Below are positions 37,787 through 45,808 of a DNA stretch of 64,000 nt, piece after piece. The stretch lies in NCBI RefSeq assembly GCF_007828035.1, contig NZ_VITV01000006.1:124001-188000 (forward strand), given 5' to 3'. This DNA comes from Nitrospirillum amazonense (lineage in GTDB: Bacteria > Pseudomonadota > Alphaproteobacteria > Azospirillales > Azospirillaceae). The position numbers and the translations under genes were made by a program. Every line of letters starts with the position of its first letter. Position 1 is the first letter of the stretch. Below the pieces are notes generated by a model, which was given only the letters and a program-made list of their open reading frames with translations, made no database searches and was not told the origin of the DNA.

Positions 37787-38033
37787 CGGTCCCCGCCTGC
37801 GTCGGGCCGTCAGCCCGGCGATGCGATTGACCAAGTTGCGCTCGGGCCGCGCACCAGCCGATGATGGCGGCGACCGGGGAGTGAGCGCCGCCGCCGTTCC
37901 CCTTCCACACCAACACCTGGATCGCTGTCGCGGAAGATGTCGTAAAAATCCCGGGAACCGTTCTCACGATGGCTCTGCCGGCCACCGCGAACTTCCGTTA
38001 AGGTCCGGTAATTGTTGTTCCGAGGAACCGTCA
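37787..38033. other. Remaining gap before kinase 2
   Basis: An in-frame ATG at 37821 would extend kinase 2 by 71 residues, but that stretch is Arg/Pro/Cys-rich and unlike a protein domain. I see no convincing promoter or RNA here. Confidence 0.4.
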
Positions 38034-40085
38034 TTGGCTTGGCCCGAAACGCCCCCGCTCCCGCAATTCCTGACGCCCCTGCTGCAGGGCCTGAACGACG
38101 CGGTGGTGATATTCAACAGCACCGGGCAGGTGTGCGCCATCAACCCGGCTGCGGAAGGGCTCTACGGTGTCGCCGGGGCCGACGCGCTGGGCCAGCCCGT
38201 GGACGGCATCCTGACGGCGCAGGACGGGACGACGCGAGAGGCTATCGAGGGCCGCCTGGCGGCCTGCGGCTCATGGCGCGGCGAACTGGCCAGACGCAAC
38301 GCTCAGGGCAAGGCCCTGGTGGTGGAGGCCTGCATCAGCCGGCTGGACGAAGGCGGCACCCTGTTCATGGACGCGGCACGCGACTTGACCGCCCAGCATG
38401 AAACCATCGCCGCCCTAAAGCTCGCCACCGCGCGCAACACCAACCTGTTTGAGGCCATGGCCGTTTCGTTCTGGGACATGGATTTCCAGGCCGCAGCGGC
38501 GGCGGTGCGGCAGAAAGCGGCGGAAGGAATCACCGACATGGCCGCCTATTTCGCGGCCAATCCCGAGTATGTGCGTTGGCTGCAGGGTCAGGTCCGCGTA
38601 GTGGCCACCAACCCGCGCACCCTCGATATGTTTCGCGCCACATCCCAAGCGGACTTCGCCGACATCGCCCGCTACTGGCCGGACGCCAGCCTCGTCCACT
38701 TCACTAACGGCCTGCTGAAGGGGATGAGGCGCGAGGCCAGCTACATCTCCGAGGTGCGCCTTCGCCGCGCCGATGGGACGGAATTCGATAGTCTGTTTTC
38801 CGCCGCCTTCCCATCCGAGACGGTGCCTTCGGGCCGGGTCATCGTCGGCGTCATGGACATAGACGAGCAGAAGCGGACCCTGGCGGAGCTTTCCCGCAGC
38901 GAGAACCGTTATCGAACGCTGTTTGAGACCACTGGCGTGGCGTTCTTTCGCTTCGACACGTCCGGCATCAACCAGATCTTCGCGACGCTGCGAAGCCAGG
39001 GCGTGACGGATCTCGATGCCCACATCCGGCACCATCCCGATTTCCTGGACCTGGCCAAGGAGCAGATCCTGTGCGTCGACGCGAACGCCAGCGCTGTGCG
39101 CCTGCTGGGGGCGGCATCGAAGGCGGATTTGCTGCGCGATCTCCGGTGGATCGTCACACCCGACCATCTTCAGGGCCTGCGTGAGACCCTGGTGATGACC
39201 TTCGGCGGCCACTACACCTATCAGAGCCAGCGCTTGATCGGCCGCGTGGATGGCAGCCTTGTGCCTTGCCTGTGGTTCACCGTCGCCCCGCCGGAGCTGC
39301 GCGCCCAGAACACCGCCTTCGTGGGCCTGATCGACATCTCGGAACAAGAAGCCGCGCGCGCCGCCGAGCAGGCCATGCAGGTGGAATTGGCCCATGCCGC
39401 ACGCATCGGCATCCTGGGGGAGCTGACGGCGTCGCTGGCCCACGAGGTCGCGCAGCCCCTCAGCGCCATCTCCTCCCGCGGCGAAGCGGTCAGGCGCTGG
39501 CTGTCCCGCGATACGGTGGACGTGCCGGTGGTGCAGGGCCTGATGGGCAAGATCATGGACAGCGTCGAACGGGCGGCCGGGATCGTCAGCCGCATCCGCG
39601 ACATGGCAATCAAGGCGCCCTTCCATGTCGAACCCGTCGACTTGGCGAAGCTGGCGCGGGATACCGTAGCCTTCCTGTCACATGAGTTGGGGCGCGGCCG
39701 CGTGGCGGTCCGCATCGACGTGGCGGACCGCCCGTGCTCCGTGGAAGGTGATCGGGTACAGCTGCAGCAGCTGCTTTTCAACATCCTGCTGAACGCGCAT
39801 CAAGCGCTGGAACAGGGGGCGATTGCCCATCCCGCCATCACCGTCACCCTTCGCGGGGAGAACGACCACATCGTCGTCACCATCGATGACAACGGGCCGG
39901 GTATCCCAGTGGAAGACCTGGGGCGCGTCTTCGACAGCTTCCGCACGACCAGAAGCGATGGCATGGGGATCGGCTTGTCGGTGTGCCGGTCCATCGTATT
40001 GCGGCATGGTGGCAACCTGTCGGCCGGCAACCTGCCTGCCGGCGGCGCCCGGTTCACGATCCGCCTGCCGGTGGTGGCGGGCTGA
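38034..40085 (+). CDS. Cytoplasmic multi-PAS histidine kinase (FixL-like), kinase 2 of 3
   Basis: This is a 683-residue kinase without membrane segments. I chose TTG at 38034 because GAGGAA lies 6 bases upstream and the protein then opens directly into a PAS domain (LNDAVVIFNSTGQVCAINPA). Two copies of the unusual PAS-like domain follow (NLFEAMAVSFWDMDF; TLFETTGVAFFRFDTSG), with VTDLDAHIRHHPDFLDLAKE and VDANASAVRLLGAASKAD. The phospho-acceptor is His470 (SLAHEVAQPLSAISS), and the ATPase boxes are NILLNAHQAL, DDNGPGI and GMGIGLSVCRSI. A receiver-only regulator is convergent 32 bp downstream. The signal is unknown; no haem or flavin ligand could be assigned. Confidence 0.9.
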   Translation: MAWPETPPLPQFLTPLLQGLNDAVVIFNSTGQVCAINPAAEGLYGVAGADALGQPVDGILTAQDGTTREAIEGRLAACGSWRGELARRNAQGKALVVEACISRLDEGGTLFMDAARDLTAQHETIAALKLATARNTNLFEAMAVSFWDMDFQAAAAAVRQKAAEGITDMAAYFAANPEYVRWLQGQVRVVATNPRTLDMFRATSQADFADIARYWPDASLVHFTNGLLKGMRREASYISEVRLRRADGTEFDSLFSAAFPSETVPSGRVIVGVMDIDEQKRTLAELSRSENRYRTLFETTGVAFFRFDTSGINQIFATLRSQGVTDLDAHIRHHPDFLDLAKEQILCVDANASAVRLLGAASKADLLRDLRWIVTPDHLQGLRETLVMTFGGHYTYQSQRLIGRVDGSLVPCLWFTVAPPELRAQNTAFVGLIDISEQEAARAAEQAMQVELAHAARIGILGELTASLAHEVAQPLSAISSRGEAVRRWLSRDTVDVPVVQGLMGKIMDSVERAAGIVSRIRDMAIKAPFHVEPVDLAKLARDTVAFLSHELGRGRVAVRIDVADRPCSVEGDRVQLQQLLFNILLNAHQALEQGAIAHPAITVTLRGENDHIVVTIDDNGPGIPVEDLGRVFDSFRTTRSDGMGIGLSVCRSIVLRHGGNLSAGNLPAGGARFTIRLPVVAG

Positions 40086-40117
40086 TCGCTCAGACCGGCA
40101 TGCGGGGTGGCCGAGCC

Positions 40118-40501
40118 TCAAGGCGGGAAAGCCAGCGCCCGCTCCACGCTGGCGATCAGCGCATCGGGATTGCAGGGCTTCTCAAAAAAATCGTGGACTC
40201 CAATTTTGCGCGCCCTGGCCCTGACCTGTTCACTGGGGAAGGCGGTCAGCAGGATCACCGCGCAGCCGCACCGACGCTGGCGCAGCAGCGGCTGGATTTC
40301 CAAACCGGATAGCCCCGGCATCTGGATGTCCGATATGACACAGTCTATTCTGTCCAGGTCAAATGCCAAAAGGTCCTCGGCCGACGGAAACACTGCCGTG
40401 CCGAAACCGAAGGATTGCAGCAAATCCTCCAAGCTTGCGCGCACGGACGCGTCGTCGTCGACCACCGCAACGGTTCTTTCAGACGTCATCCCGATCGTCA
40501 T
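40118..40501 (-). CDS. Single-domain response regulator (receiver only), second
   Basis: This 127-residue receiver has TVAVVDDDASVRASL, phospho-acceptor Asp58 in CVISDIQMPGLSG, ILLTAFPS and FFEKPCNPD. There is no DNA-binding domain. ATG at 40501 has AGGGA about 6 bases upstream; an internal ATG four codons later is possible. It lies tail-to-tail with kinase 2 and head-on behind the AraC gene on the same strand (38 bp gap), and is likely a phosphate acceptor for one of the local kinases. Confidence 0.88.
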   Translation of the reverse strand: MTIGMTSERTVAVVDDDASVRASLEDLLQSFGFGTAVFPSAEDLLAFDLDRIDCVISDIQMPGLSGLEIQPLLRQRRCGCAVILLTAFPSEQVRARARKIGVHDFFEKPCNPDALIASVERALAFPP

Positions 40502-40539
40502 TACAAGTCCCTATACAGACCCATGCGGAAGCAGTGCCG

Positions 40540-41115
40540 CTAGCCGTGGATGCCGGTGGTGCCGTCCCGCTTCCAAGCGCGCCGCCAGCGTAACGGGGTT
40601 TCGCCCACCGACCGGCGGAACTGTCGGGTGAAATGGGCCTGGTCGCTGAAACCGCAGGCGCATGCCACGGAACTGAGCGCGTCATTCGTGGACAAAAGGA
40701 GGATTTGCGCGTGGCGAAGCCGCTTCTTCACGATGAAATCGCGTGGCGCCTCTCCCGTCGTCGCTTTGAACGCCCGTGAAAAGTAGGAGTAGCTGAGGCC
40801 GCTGACATCCGACAATTCCTTAAGGGGGATGGTTGCCCCCAGCTTGCTCTCTATACGAGCCATGACCTGCCGCAATTGCCAAGGCGTCAAACCGCCCTTG
40901 TGTGATGCTTTATTGTCGGTCGTGACGGAGATGAGCGTCACGTTTTCATCGACAGGCTCGCGAAGTCCGAGCACTTCCCATATTTCGTCGAGGTATCCGC
41001 GAACGGCCGATACGTCTGAATCCAGCGCCGCCCTGGCGTTCGTGGCCAGCAGCGCCAACCTCCTGGCCTTTTCACCTTCAATCCTCCCAGCGGCGTTATA
41101 CGCATGGTTTTCCAT
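40540..41115 (-). CDS. AraC-family transcriptional regulator
   Basis: This is a 191-residue DNA-binding protein. The C-terminal ~100 residues are a standard double helix-turn-helix (IPLKELSDVSGLSYSYFSRAFKATTG; SSVACACGFSDQAHFTRQFR; ending GETPLRWRR). The N-terminal ~75 residues are helical (ARRLALLATNARAALDSDVS) and too short for the usual sugar-binding cupin. This layout is common in AraC regulators that sit beside sensor kinases. The start has GGGGAG 7 bases upstream. It is divergent from kinase 3. Confidence 0.9.
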   Translation of the reverse strand: MENHAYNAAGRIEGEKARRLALLATNARAALDSDVSAVRGYLDEIWEVLGLREPVDENVTLISVTTDNKASHKGGLTPWQLRQVMARIESKLGATIPLKELSDVSGLSYSYFSRAFKATTGEAPRDFIVKKRLRHAQILLLSTNDALSSVACACGFSDQAHFTRQFRRSVGETPLRWRRAWKRDGTTGIHG

Positions 41116-41412
41116 GGACCGGCTCCCCTCTTGTAGACGGCCGCCAGCCTGGGCCCGCAGCGCATTTTATGGAATCGTACCGGTGCTCGTGCCAAGCCAT
41201 ACCGGGTACTTGATACCCTATACCGCGGTCTAGGCTCGGGCGTGACAGGGCCCTCCCCAGGTCTAAGGTTCCAGGCCGGTTCGGAACCGATAAATTGCGA
41301 CGCGCCGACCTGGTGACAGGCCGCGGCGCCGAATGGTTCCAACCGCAACAGGGCAGCCTGTGCAGATGATTATAGACAGTGGCGAGGGCGGTGGGGCCGC
41401 TCTGTCGCGATA
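41116..41412. promoter_or_regulatory. Divergent control region between the AraC gene and kinase 3
   Basis: This 297-bp gap contains two close GGTA-type inverted repeats at 41197-41225 (ATACCGGGTACTTG, then ATACCCTATACC). They resemble dyads found upstream of the secretion locus (4311), kinase 1 (34967) and the FixJ-like regulator (43455). They are candidate operators. Confidence 0.4.
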
Positions 41413-42687
41413 ATGGCGGACATCTTGATCCTGGTGGCGGCCGGCCTGCCCTTGTGCCTGCTGGCGGGTCTGGCGCTTGGCTTCCACCGATGCAGTCAAA
41501 TCCTGAAGCGCGTCTATTTCGACGCCTCCCCCCTGCCCATGCTGATCGAGGATTGGTCGGGCATACGCACCCTCCTGGCGGCGCTGAAGATGCATGGCGT
41601 CACCGACGTCGCGGCCCACCTGATGGCCCGTCCGGATCTGGTCCGAAGCTATCAGGCCAGCCATCGCTTCGTTGACGCCAACCAGGCGATGCTGCGTTTG
41701 TTAGGCGCGACGGACAAGGCCCAGTTCATGGCGCTGGCCCCCCAGTTGCTGCCGGCCAGCCTGGAAAGCACCGTGCGCCTCTACCAGACATTGATGAAGG
41801 GCAAGCCGGTCGCCCAGGGGGAGCGTGTGTTGCGCACCCTGGATGGCCGCGTGGTGCCCCTAATCTGGCATGCGACATTGCCGGCATCCGGCGACGCCCG
41901 GCGCATCCTGTTCTATGCCTTCGACATGAGCGGCCAGAAGCAGGCGCAGGAGGCCATGCTGACGGCTCATGTCGACCTGGCGCATGCGGCCCGCGTCTCC
42001 ACCGTTGGCGAGTTGAGCGCGTCCATCGCCCACGACGTCGCGCAGCCCCTGGCGGCGATCGCCGCCTCGGCGTCCGCAGCGGAACGATGGCTGAAGCGGA
42101 ATGAGCCTAGCCTGGATAGGGCACTGAACGCCCTGTACCAGATCCGCCAGAATGCCCAGTCCGCCAGCGACGTGGTCGGCCGCATCAAGGCCTTCCTGCG
42201 CAAGGCGCCGAAACGCACCACCGTCAGCCTGCACACCCTGATCCGCGATGCGCTGGAACTGATCGAAAGCGAGGCCTATCGCTTCGACGTCAAGTTCCGG
42301 ACCACTATCGAACCGGGCCTGCCGGCCTTGTGGGTCGACGAGGTGGAGATCAAGCAGGTGATCATCAACCTGGCTCTCAACGCCATGCAAGCCATGGCCG
42401 GCGCTGGCACCAGCGACCGCGTCATCACCATCGCCGCTGCCTTGAAGGCACGAGAGGGCATGGTAGAGGTGCAGGTGCGCGACAACGGCCCCGGCATCGG
42501 CCACGACGTCATTGGCCGTATATTCGAACCCTTCTTCTCCACCAAGGAGGACGGCATGGGGCTGGGATTGGCCATCTGCAAGTCCATCATCAACGGCCAC
42601 GGCGGCGACCTGACCGTGGTGAGCGTGGACCAGCTGGGCACGGCGTTCCGTTTTACCCTGCCTTGCTGCCCCGGGCTGTTCCAGTAA
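41413..42687 (+). CDS. Membrane-anchored PAS histidine kinase, kinase 3 of 3
   Basis: This is a 424-residue kinase with one N-terminal membrane helix (ILILVAAGLPLCLLAGLALG). A single copy of the atypical PAS-like domain follows at about 35-185 (FDASPLPMLIEDWSGIRTLL, GVTDVAAHLMARPD, FVDANQAMLRLLGATDKAQ). The dimerisation domain has His207 (SIAHDVAQPLAAI). The ATPase boxes are LALNAMQAM, DNGPGI, FFSTKEDGMGLGLAICKSI. The His-box carries Asp after the histidine (HDVAQPL) where kinase 1 has HEVNQPL. A FixJ-like regulator is convergent 19 bp downstream and is the natural partner. Confidence 0.92.
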   Translation: MADILILVAAGLPLCLLAGLALGFHRCSQILKRVYFDASPLPMLIEDWSGIRTLLAALKMHGVTDVAAHLMARPDLVRSYQASHRFVDANQAMLRLLGATDKAQFMALAPQLLPASLESTVRLYQTLMKGKPVAQGERVLRTLDGRVVPLIWHATLPASGDARRILFYAFDMSGQKQAQEAMLTAHVDLAHAARVSTVGELSASIAHDVAQPLAAIAASASAAERWLKRNEPSLDRALNALYQIRQNAQSASDVVGRIKAFLRKAPKRTTVSLHTLIRDALELIESEAYRFDVKFRTTIEPGLPALWVDEVEIKQVIINLALNAMQAMAGAGTSDRVITIAAALKAREGMVEVQVRDNGPGIGHDVIGRIFEPFFSTKEDGMGLGLAICKSIINGHGGDLTVVSVDQLGTAFRFTLPCCPGLFQ

Positions 42688-42706
42688 CCCGGTCGTATTC
42701 GGTGCC

Positions 42707-43345
42707 TTAGGCCAGTTCCAGCATCTTCACTTTCCGGATAAAGTCTGAGGCCGTGGTGGCGCGCAGCTTCCGGAAGGCGCTGCTGCGGTGCATCTTCACC
42801 GTGATCTCGGCGATTCCGAGTTCGTGGGCGATCTGCTTGTTCAACAGTCCACGATCGACAGCCTTCAGGATTTCCAGTTCGCGGGGCGTCAGGTCGCTGG
42901 CCAGGCGCCGCAGTTCCATGAGGCGCTGGTCACGCGTCCACCGCTCCCGCTCATAGCGCAGGGCCTCCCACACCGCATCCAGCAGATCCTGGTCGCGGAA
43001 TGGCTTGGGCAGGAAATTAATCGCCCCCTGCTTCATCGCCCGGACCGACATGGGCACGTCGGCGTGCGCGGTGATGAAGATGATGGGCGGTTGCCGGCTT
43101 TCCGATTTGAGGCGCGCCTGAAGTTCCAGGCCGCTTTCCTCAGGCATGCGAACATCCAGCACCAGGCAGCACGGACGGTTCGGGATCCCGGTCGCCAGGA
43201 AGGGGGCCGCGGCCCCGTAGCTGGCGACCTCCAGGCCTACCGATAGAAAAAGATCGGCGATGGCACCGCGCAGGTCATCGTCATCGTCGATCACGATGAC
43301 CAAGGGCTCCGGCTGAGAAGCGTCATCCGGTATCGCATTCGCCAT
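42707..43345 (-). CDS. FixJ/NarL-type response regulator with LuxR output domain
   Basis: This is a 212-residue transcription factor. The receiver has VIVIDDDDDLRGAIADLF, phospho-acceptor Asp64 in CLVLDVRMPEESG, IIFITAHADVPMSVRAMK and INFLPKPF, which is typical of FixJ, StyR and TtrR. The LuxR helix-turn-helix spans about 145-205 (LTPRELEILKAVDRGLLNKQ, then IAEITVKMHRSSAFRKL). It is the only local regulator joining a receiver to DNA binding, so it is the probable output for the three FixL-like kinases. It lies tail-to-tail with kinase 3. Confidence 0.93.
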   Translation of the reverse strand: MANAIPDDASQPEPLVIVIDDDDDLRGAIADLFLSVGLEVASYGAAAPFLATGIPNRPCCLVLDVRMPEESGLELQARLKSESRQPPIIFITAHADVPMSVRAMKQGAINFLPKPFRDQDLLDAVWEALRYERERWTRDQRLMELRRLASDLTPRELEILKAVDRGLLNKQIAHELGIAEITVKMHRSSAFRKLRATTASDFIRKVKMLELA

Positions 43346-43661
43346 GTCACAACATCCCCAGCATTCCGGCAGTCGCGCCCGGCAAAAATCAAGTCATTAA
43401 CCAAACCGCCGACTCAAGAGCCTAGCATGCCCCAGTTTGCGAGACCCTCGCCTTCATACGCTGGTATAGGTGGGCCAAGATGCTGGCAGCACTCAATCGC
43501 CAATCGCACCGGTGCACCTTATGGCCACGTGCTCCAATCGCGGGCAGAGCCTCGGTATACGCCCTGGCTTTGCTGTCGAAGTCGGGCGGCGACATTTCCA
43601 GTTTATCGGAAGAAGCGTGCCGCGCCTTCCAGCGCCGTTTCGGACACGCGCCTGAGCGCCG
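43346..43661. other. Gap between the FixJ-like regulator and the catalase terminator
   Basis: It holds the presumed regulator promoter and a dyad-like CATACGCTGGTATAGG at 43455-43470. Short open frames cross it on the plus strand (for example 43480-43734), but they run through the catalase terminator and lack a ribosome site, so I do not call a gene. Confidence 0.4.
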
Positions 43662-43695
43662 AAAAAAAAACCACGCCGGCGACGAGCCGGCGTGG
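43662..43695 (-). terminator. Intrinsic terminator of the catalase gene
   Basis: On the minus strand a perfect 10-bp stem (CCACGCCGGC / GCCGGCGTGG) with a 5-base loop is followed by nine T residues. This is a textbook Rho-independent terminator 52 bp after the catalase stop. Confidence 0.93.
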
Positions 43696-43747
43696 CGAAA
43701 GGGGCCACCATGGCCCCGAAGCGAACCATCCTAATGCCCGCACCCTG

Positions 43748-44641
43748 TCAAACGTCCGCCATCTCCGCCGCCAGCTTGCCGGATCCGAGGTCGGCGCCTG
43801 TCACGGGATCACTTTCTGGGTTGGACATGGTGCGGGCCGCCAGGGCCTGGGCGGCTTCCCTCTGCGCGTCGGTCAAGGTAACGGACGGCAGGCCGTCGCC
43901 GCCGTCCAGCGGCAGGCTGGCCTCCACGTCGTCCAGCCGTTGCCAGGTCCCGCCGGCGTTCCACGGGCCTTCGGTGTCCCCTTCGCCTTGGGACGTGTTG
44001 ACGTAAAGGTCGGCGAATTCGGCCTTGCCCGGCAGCTTGCCCGGCGGGAAGTTGGGTTCGATGGCGTAGAGCGCCTTCTCGAACGATTTCTGGTGCGCGA
44101 TCTCCCGCGTCATAAGGAAACCCAAGGCGTCCTTGATGCCGGGATCGTCGGTGACGTTGATCAGCCGTTCGTAAACGATCTTGGCCCGGCTCTCCGCCGC
44201 GATGTTGGAGCGCAAGTCGCAGGTGGGATCGCCGATACTGTCGATGTAAGCCGCCGTCCACGGCACGCCGGAGGAGTTGGTCAGCGACGGCCCGCCGCCG
44301 TACAGCAGCGACTGGGTATGGCTGTCGCCCCCCTGATTCAGCGCGGCATAGAGGTCGGCCTCCGCCATGTTGGCCTCGGCCAGGTCGCCCTTGATGCCCT
44401 TGTTCAGCATGGCGACGATGCTGCCGATGATCTCCAGGTGGCTCAGCTCCTCCGTGGCGATGTCGAACAGCATGTCCTTGCGGCCGGGGTCGGTCTCACC
44501 CAGCGCCTGGGTGAAATAGCGCATGGCGGCCGCCAGCTCGCCCTGCGGGCCGCCGAACTGTTCCAGCATCAGGCTGGCCAGGACGGGGTTGGGTTCGGCG
44601 ACCCGCACCGTGTATTGCAGGCGCTTGTTGTGCATGAACAT
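43748..44641 (-). CDS. Manganese catalase (non-haem)
   Basis: This is a di-manganese catalase that removes hydrogen peroxide. The 297-residue ferritin-like four-helix protein shows the metal ligands in GELAAAMRYFTQA (Glu35), ATEELSHLEI (Glu65, His68), NIAAESRAK and TREIAHQKSFEKAL. The C-terminal third contains the family segment GPWNAGGTW and ends with an Asp/Glu-rich tail. ATG at 44641 has AAGGA about 8 bases upstream. It is divergent from a DUF892 ferritin-like gene, with GGAAC-type promoter boxes facing both ways in the gap, and belongs to the stress region. Confidence 0.95.
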   Translation of the reverse strand: MFMHNKRLQYTVRVAEPNPVLASLMLEQFGGPQGELAAAMRYFTQALGETDPGRKDMLFDIATEELSHLEIIGSIVAMLNKGIKGDLAEANMAEADLYAALNQGGDSHTQSLLYGGGPSLTNSSGVPWTAAYIDSIGDPTCDLRSNIAAESRAKIVYERLINVTDDPGIKDALGFLMTREIAHQKSFEKALYAIEPNFPPGKLPGKAEFADLYVNTSQGEGDTEGPWNAGGTWQRLDDVEASLPLDGGDGLPSVTLTDAQREAAQALAARTMSNPESDPVTGADLGSGKLAAEMADV

Positions 44642-44708
44642 CGTCTTCGTCCTTCTGATTCATGTCGTGACCCATGGGCGATACCGCGCGCCCTTGAAGC
44701 GCCTTCTA

Positions 44709-44734
44709 AAAGGCCGCGAATCTGGAATTGTTCC
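44709..44734 (-). promoter_or_regulatory. Candidate EcfG-type promoter of the catalase gene
   Basis: On the minus strand GGAAC (44734-44730) is followed after 18 bases by TTT, preceded by CC. It resembles the alphaproteobacterial EcfG form (GGAAC-N17/18-GTT), but with CCTTT at the -10. Transcription would begin about 60 bases before the start codon. Confidence 0.4.
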
Positions 44735-44843
44735 AATAGAGCGCAGCGATAAAAGTAATTGCTGAGACAAAGCTTCGCTTATTCGTATGTAAATTTTGGA
44801 AATCCGCAGTCAATTTTTGGGCTCCCCTTCTTTTCATTGCTGG

Positions 44844-44869
44844 GGAACCGGAGGCGCCGGCTCGGCTTG
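44844..44869 (+). promoter_or_regulatory. Candidate EcfG-type promoter of the ferritin-like gene
   Basis: GGAAC (44844-44848) is followed after 18 bases by TTG. The -35 box is perfect and the -10 is weak. It is the plus-strand counterpart of the box serving the divergent catalase gene. Confidence 0.3.
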
Positions 44870-44987
44870 TCTGCACGGGGGCGGTACGCCCATGAGGAGG
44901 CAGACGTTGGCGAAGCGGCACGCGGTCGCCCACCCGCCTTCCCGTTCCCGCATCCCAACCCGACACACTCAGCGAGGAGGATGGCCA

Positions 44988-45497
44988 ATGGCCACGAACG
45001 AGGAACATTTGCTGGACTGGCTGCGCGACGCCCACGCCATGGAACAGCAGGCGGAAACAATGATGACCGCCATGTGCGAGCGCATCGAGAACTATCCCCC
45101 CGTGCGCGACAAGCTGCGGGACCATATCGCGGAAACCAGGACACAAGCCCAGCGTCTCGAAAGCTGCCTGGCACGCCTGGGCGGCGACACCTCAACCCTG
45201 AAGGACATCGCGGGGCGGGCCACCGCCTTCGGCCAAGGCTTGGGCGGCATGTTCGTGAGCGACGAGATCATCAAGGGCGCGCTCGCCAGCTTCGCCTTCG
45301 AAAACATGGAGATCGCCTCGTACACCATCCTGATCGCGGCGGCGGACGCGGTGGGCGATACCGAGACGCGTGATCTGTGTGAACAGAGCCTGCGTGAAGA
45401 GCAGGCGATGGCCGCCTGGTTGGCGGAGCATCTGCCCGCCCTGACCAAGAAGTACCTGGTGCGCGACGAAGTGATGGAAGAGGGCGGCAAGCGTTAG
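44988..45497 (+). CDS. DUF892/YciE-YciF ferritin-like stress protein
   Basis: The 169-residue protein begins MATNEEHLLDWLRDAHAMEQ and is all-helical with the ferritin-like ligand pattern. Glu/His pairs occur in AHAMEQQAETM, DHIAETRTQ, FENMEIASY and SLREEQAMA. YciE/YciF relatives are general-stress proteins of unclear chemistry that may bind a di-iron centre. The start is fixed by GAGGAGG 7 bases upstream. A small protein gene follows 37 bp downstream on the same strand. Confidence 0.88.
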   Translation: MATNEEHLLDWLRDAHAMEQQAETMMTAMCERIENYPPVRDKLRDHIAETRTQAQRLESCLARLGGDTSTLKDIAGRATAFGQGLGGMFVSDEIIKGALASFAFENMEIASYTILIAAADAVGDTETRDLCEQSLREEQAMAAWLAEHLPALTKKYLVRDEVMEEGGKR

Positions 45498-45534
45498 ACC
45501 GCCGGCACGCGCCCACACAGCCCAGGAGGACCTA

Positions 45535-45756
45535 ATGGCCCCACACCCCCACAGCACGGCGCCGCCACCCCAACCCCGTCAGGGAACCGCATCCATCAGG
45601 AGGAAGGATGTCGTCCGGGAAACCAGCGAGGACTCCTTCCCGGCGAGCGATCCACCGGCCTGGACCGGCGTGTGCGGCACCTGCCAGCCGGGAGAGAAGA
45701 CCGACCTGGCTCAATCAGCGGGGGCCCCGGCCCCTGATGCCAAACCTCCGCGGTAA
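45535..45756 (+). CDS. Small hypothetical protein with DSFPASDPPAWTG motif
   Basis: The 73-residue product has a very good ribosome site (GGAGGACCTA before ATG). It is Pro-rich, with no membrane segment. The core ETSEDSFPASDPPAWTG is a pattern I associate with short alphaproteobacterial stress-region proteins; its function is unknown. A CGTC-type cysteine pair (GVCGTC) follows the core. It lies 37 bp after the ferritin-like gene and probably shares its transcript. Confidence 0.72.
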   Translation: MAPHPHSTAPPPQPRQGTASIRRKDVVRETSEDSFPASDPPAWTGVCGTCQPGEKTDLAQSAGAPAPDAKPPR

Positions 45757-45808
45757 CCGGCGGCGCAACGGGAACGCTTCTGACGTGGGAGGAGCTGGCA
45801 GCGGGATT

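Noticed and set aside
37821-38033. Longer N-terminus for kinase 2 from ATG 37821
   Set aside because: The extra 71 residues are Arg/Pro/Cys-rich with no domain character, whereas TTG 38034 has a well-placed GAGGAA.
43480-43734. Possible 84-codon gene between the FixJ-like regulator and catalase
   Set aside because: It has no ribosome site and runs straight through the catalase terminator, although part of it (LSKSGGDISSLSEEACRAFQ) looks protein-like.
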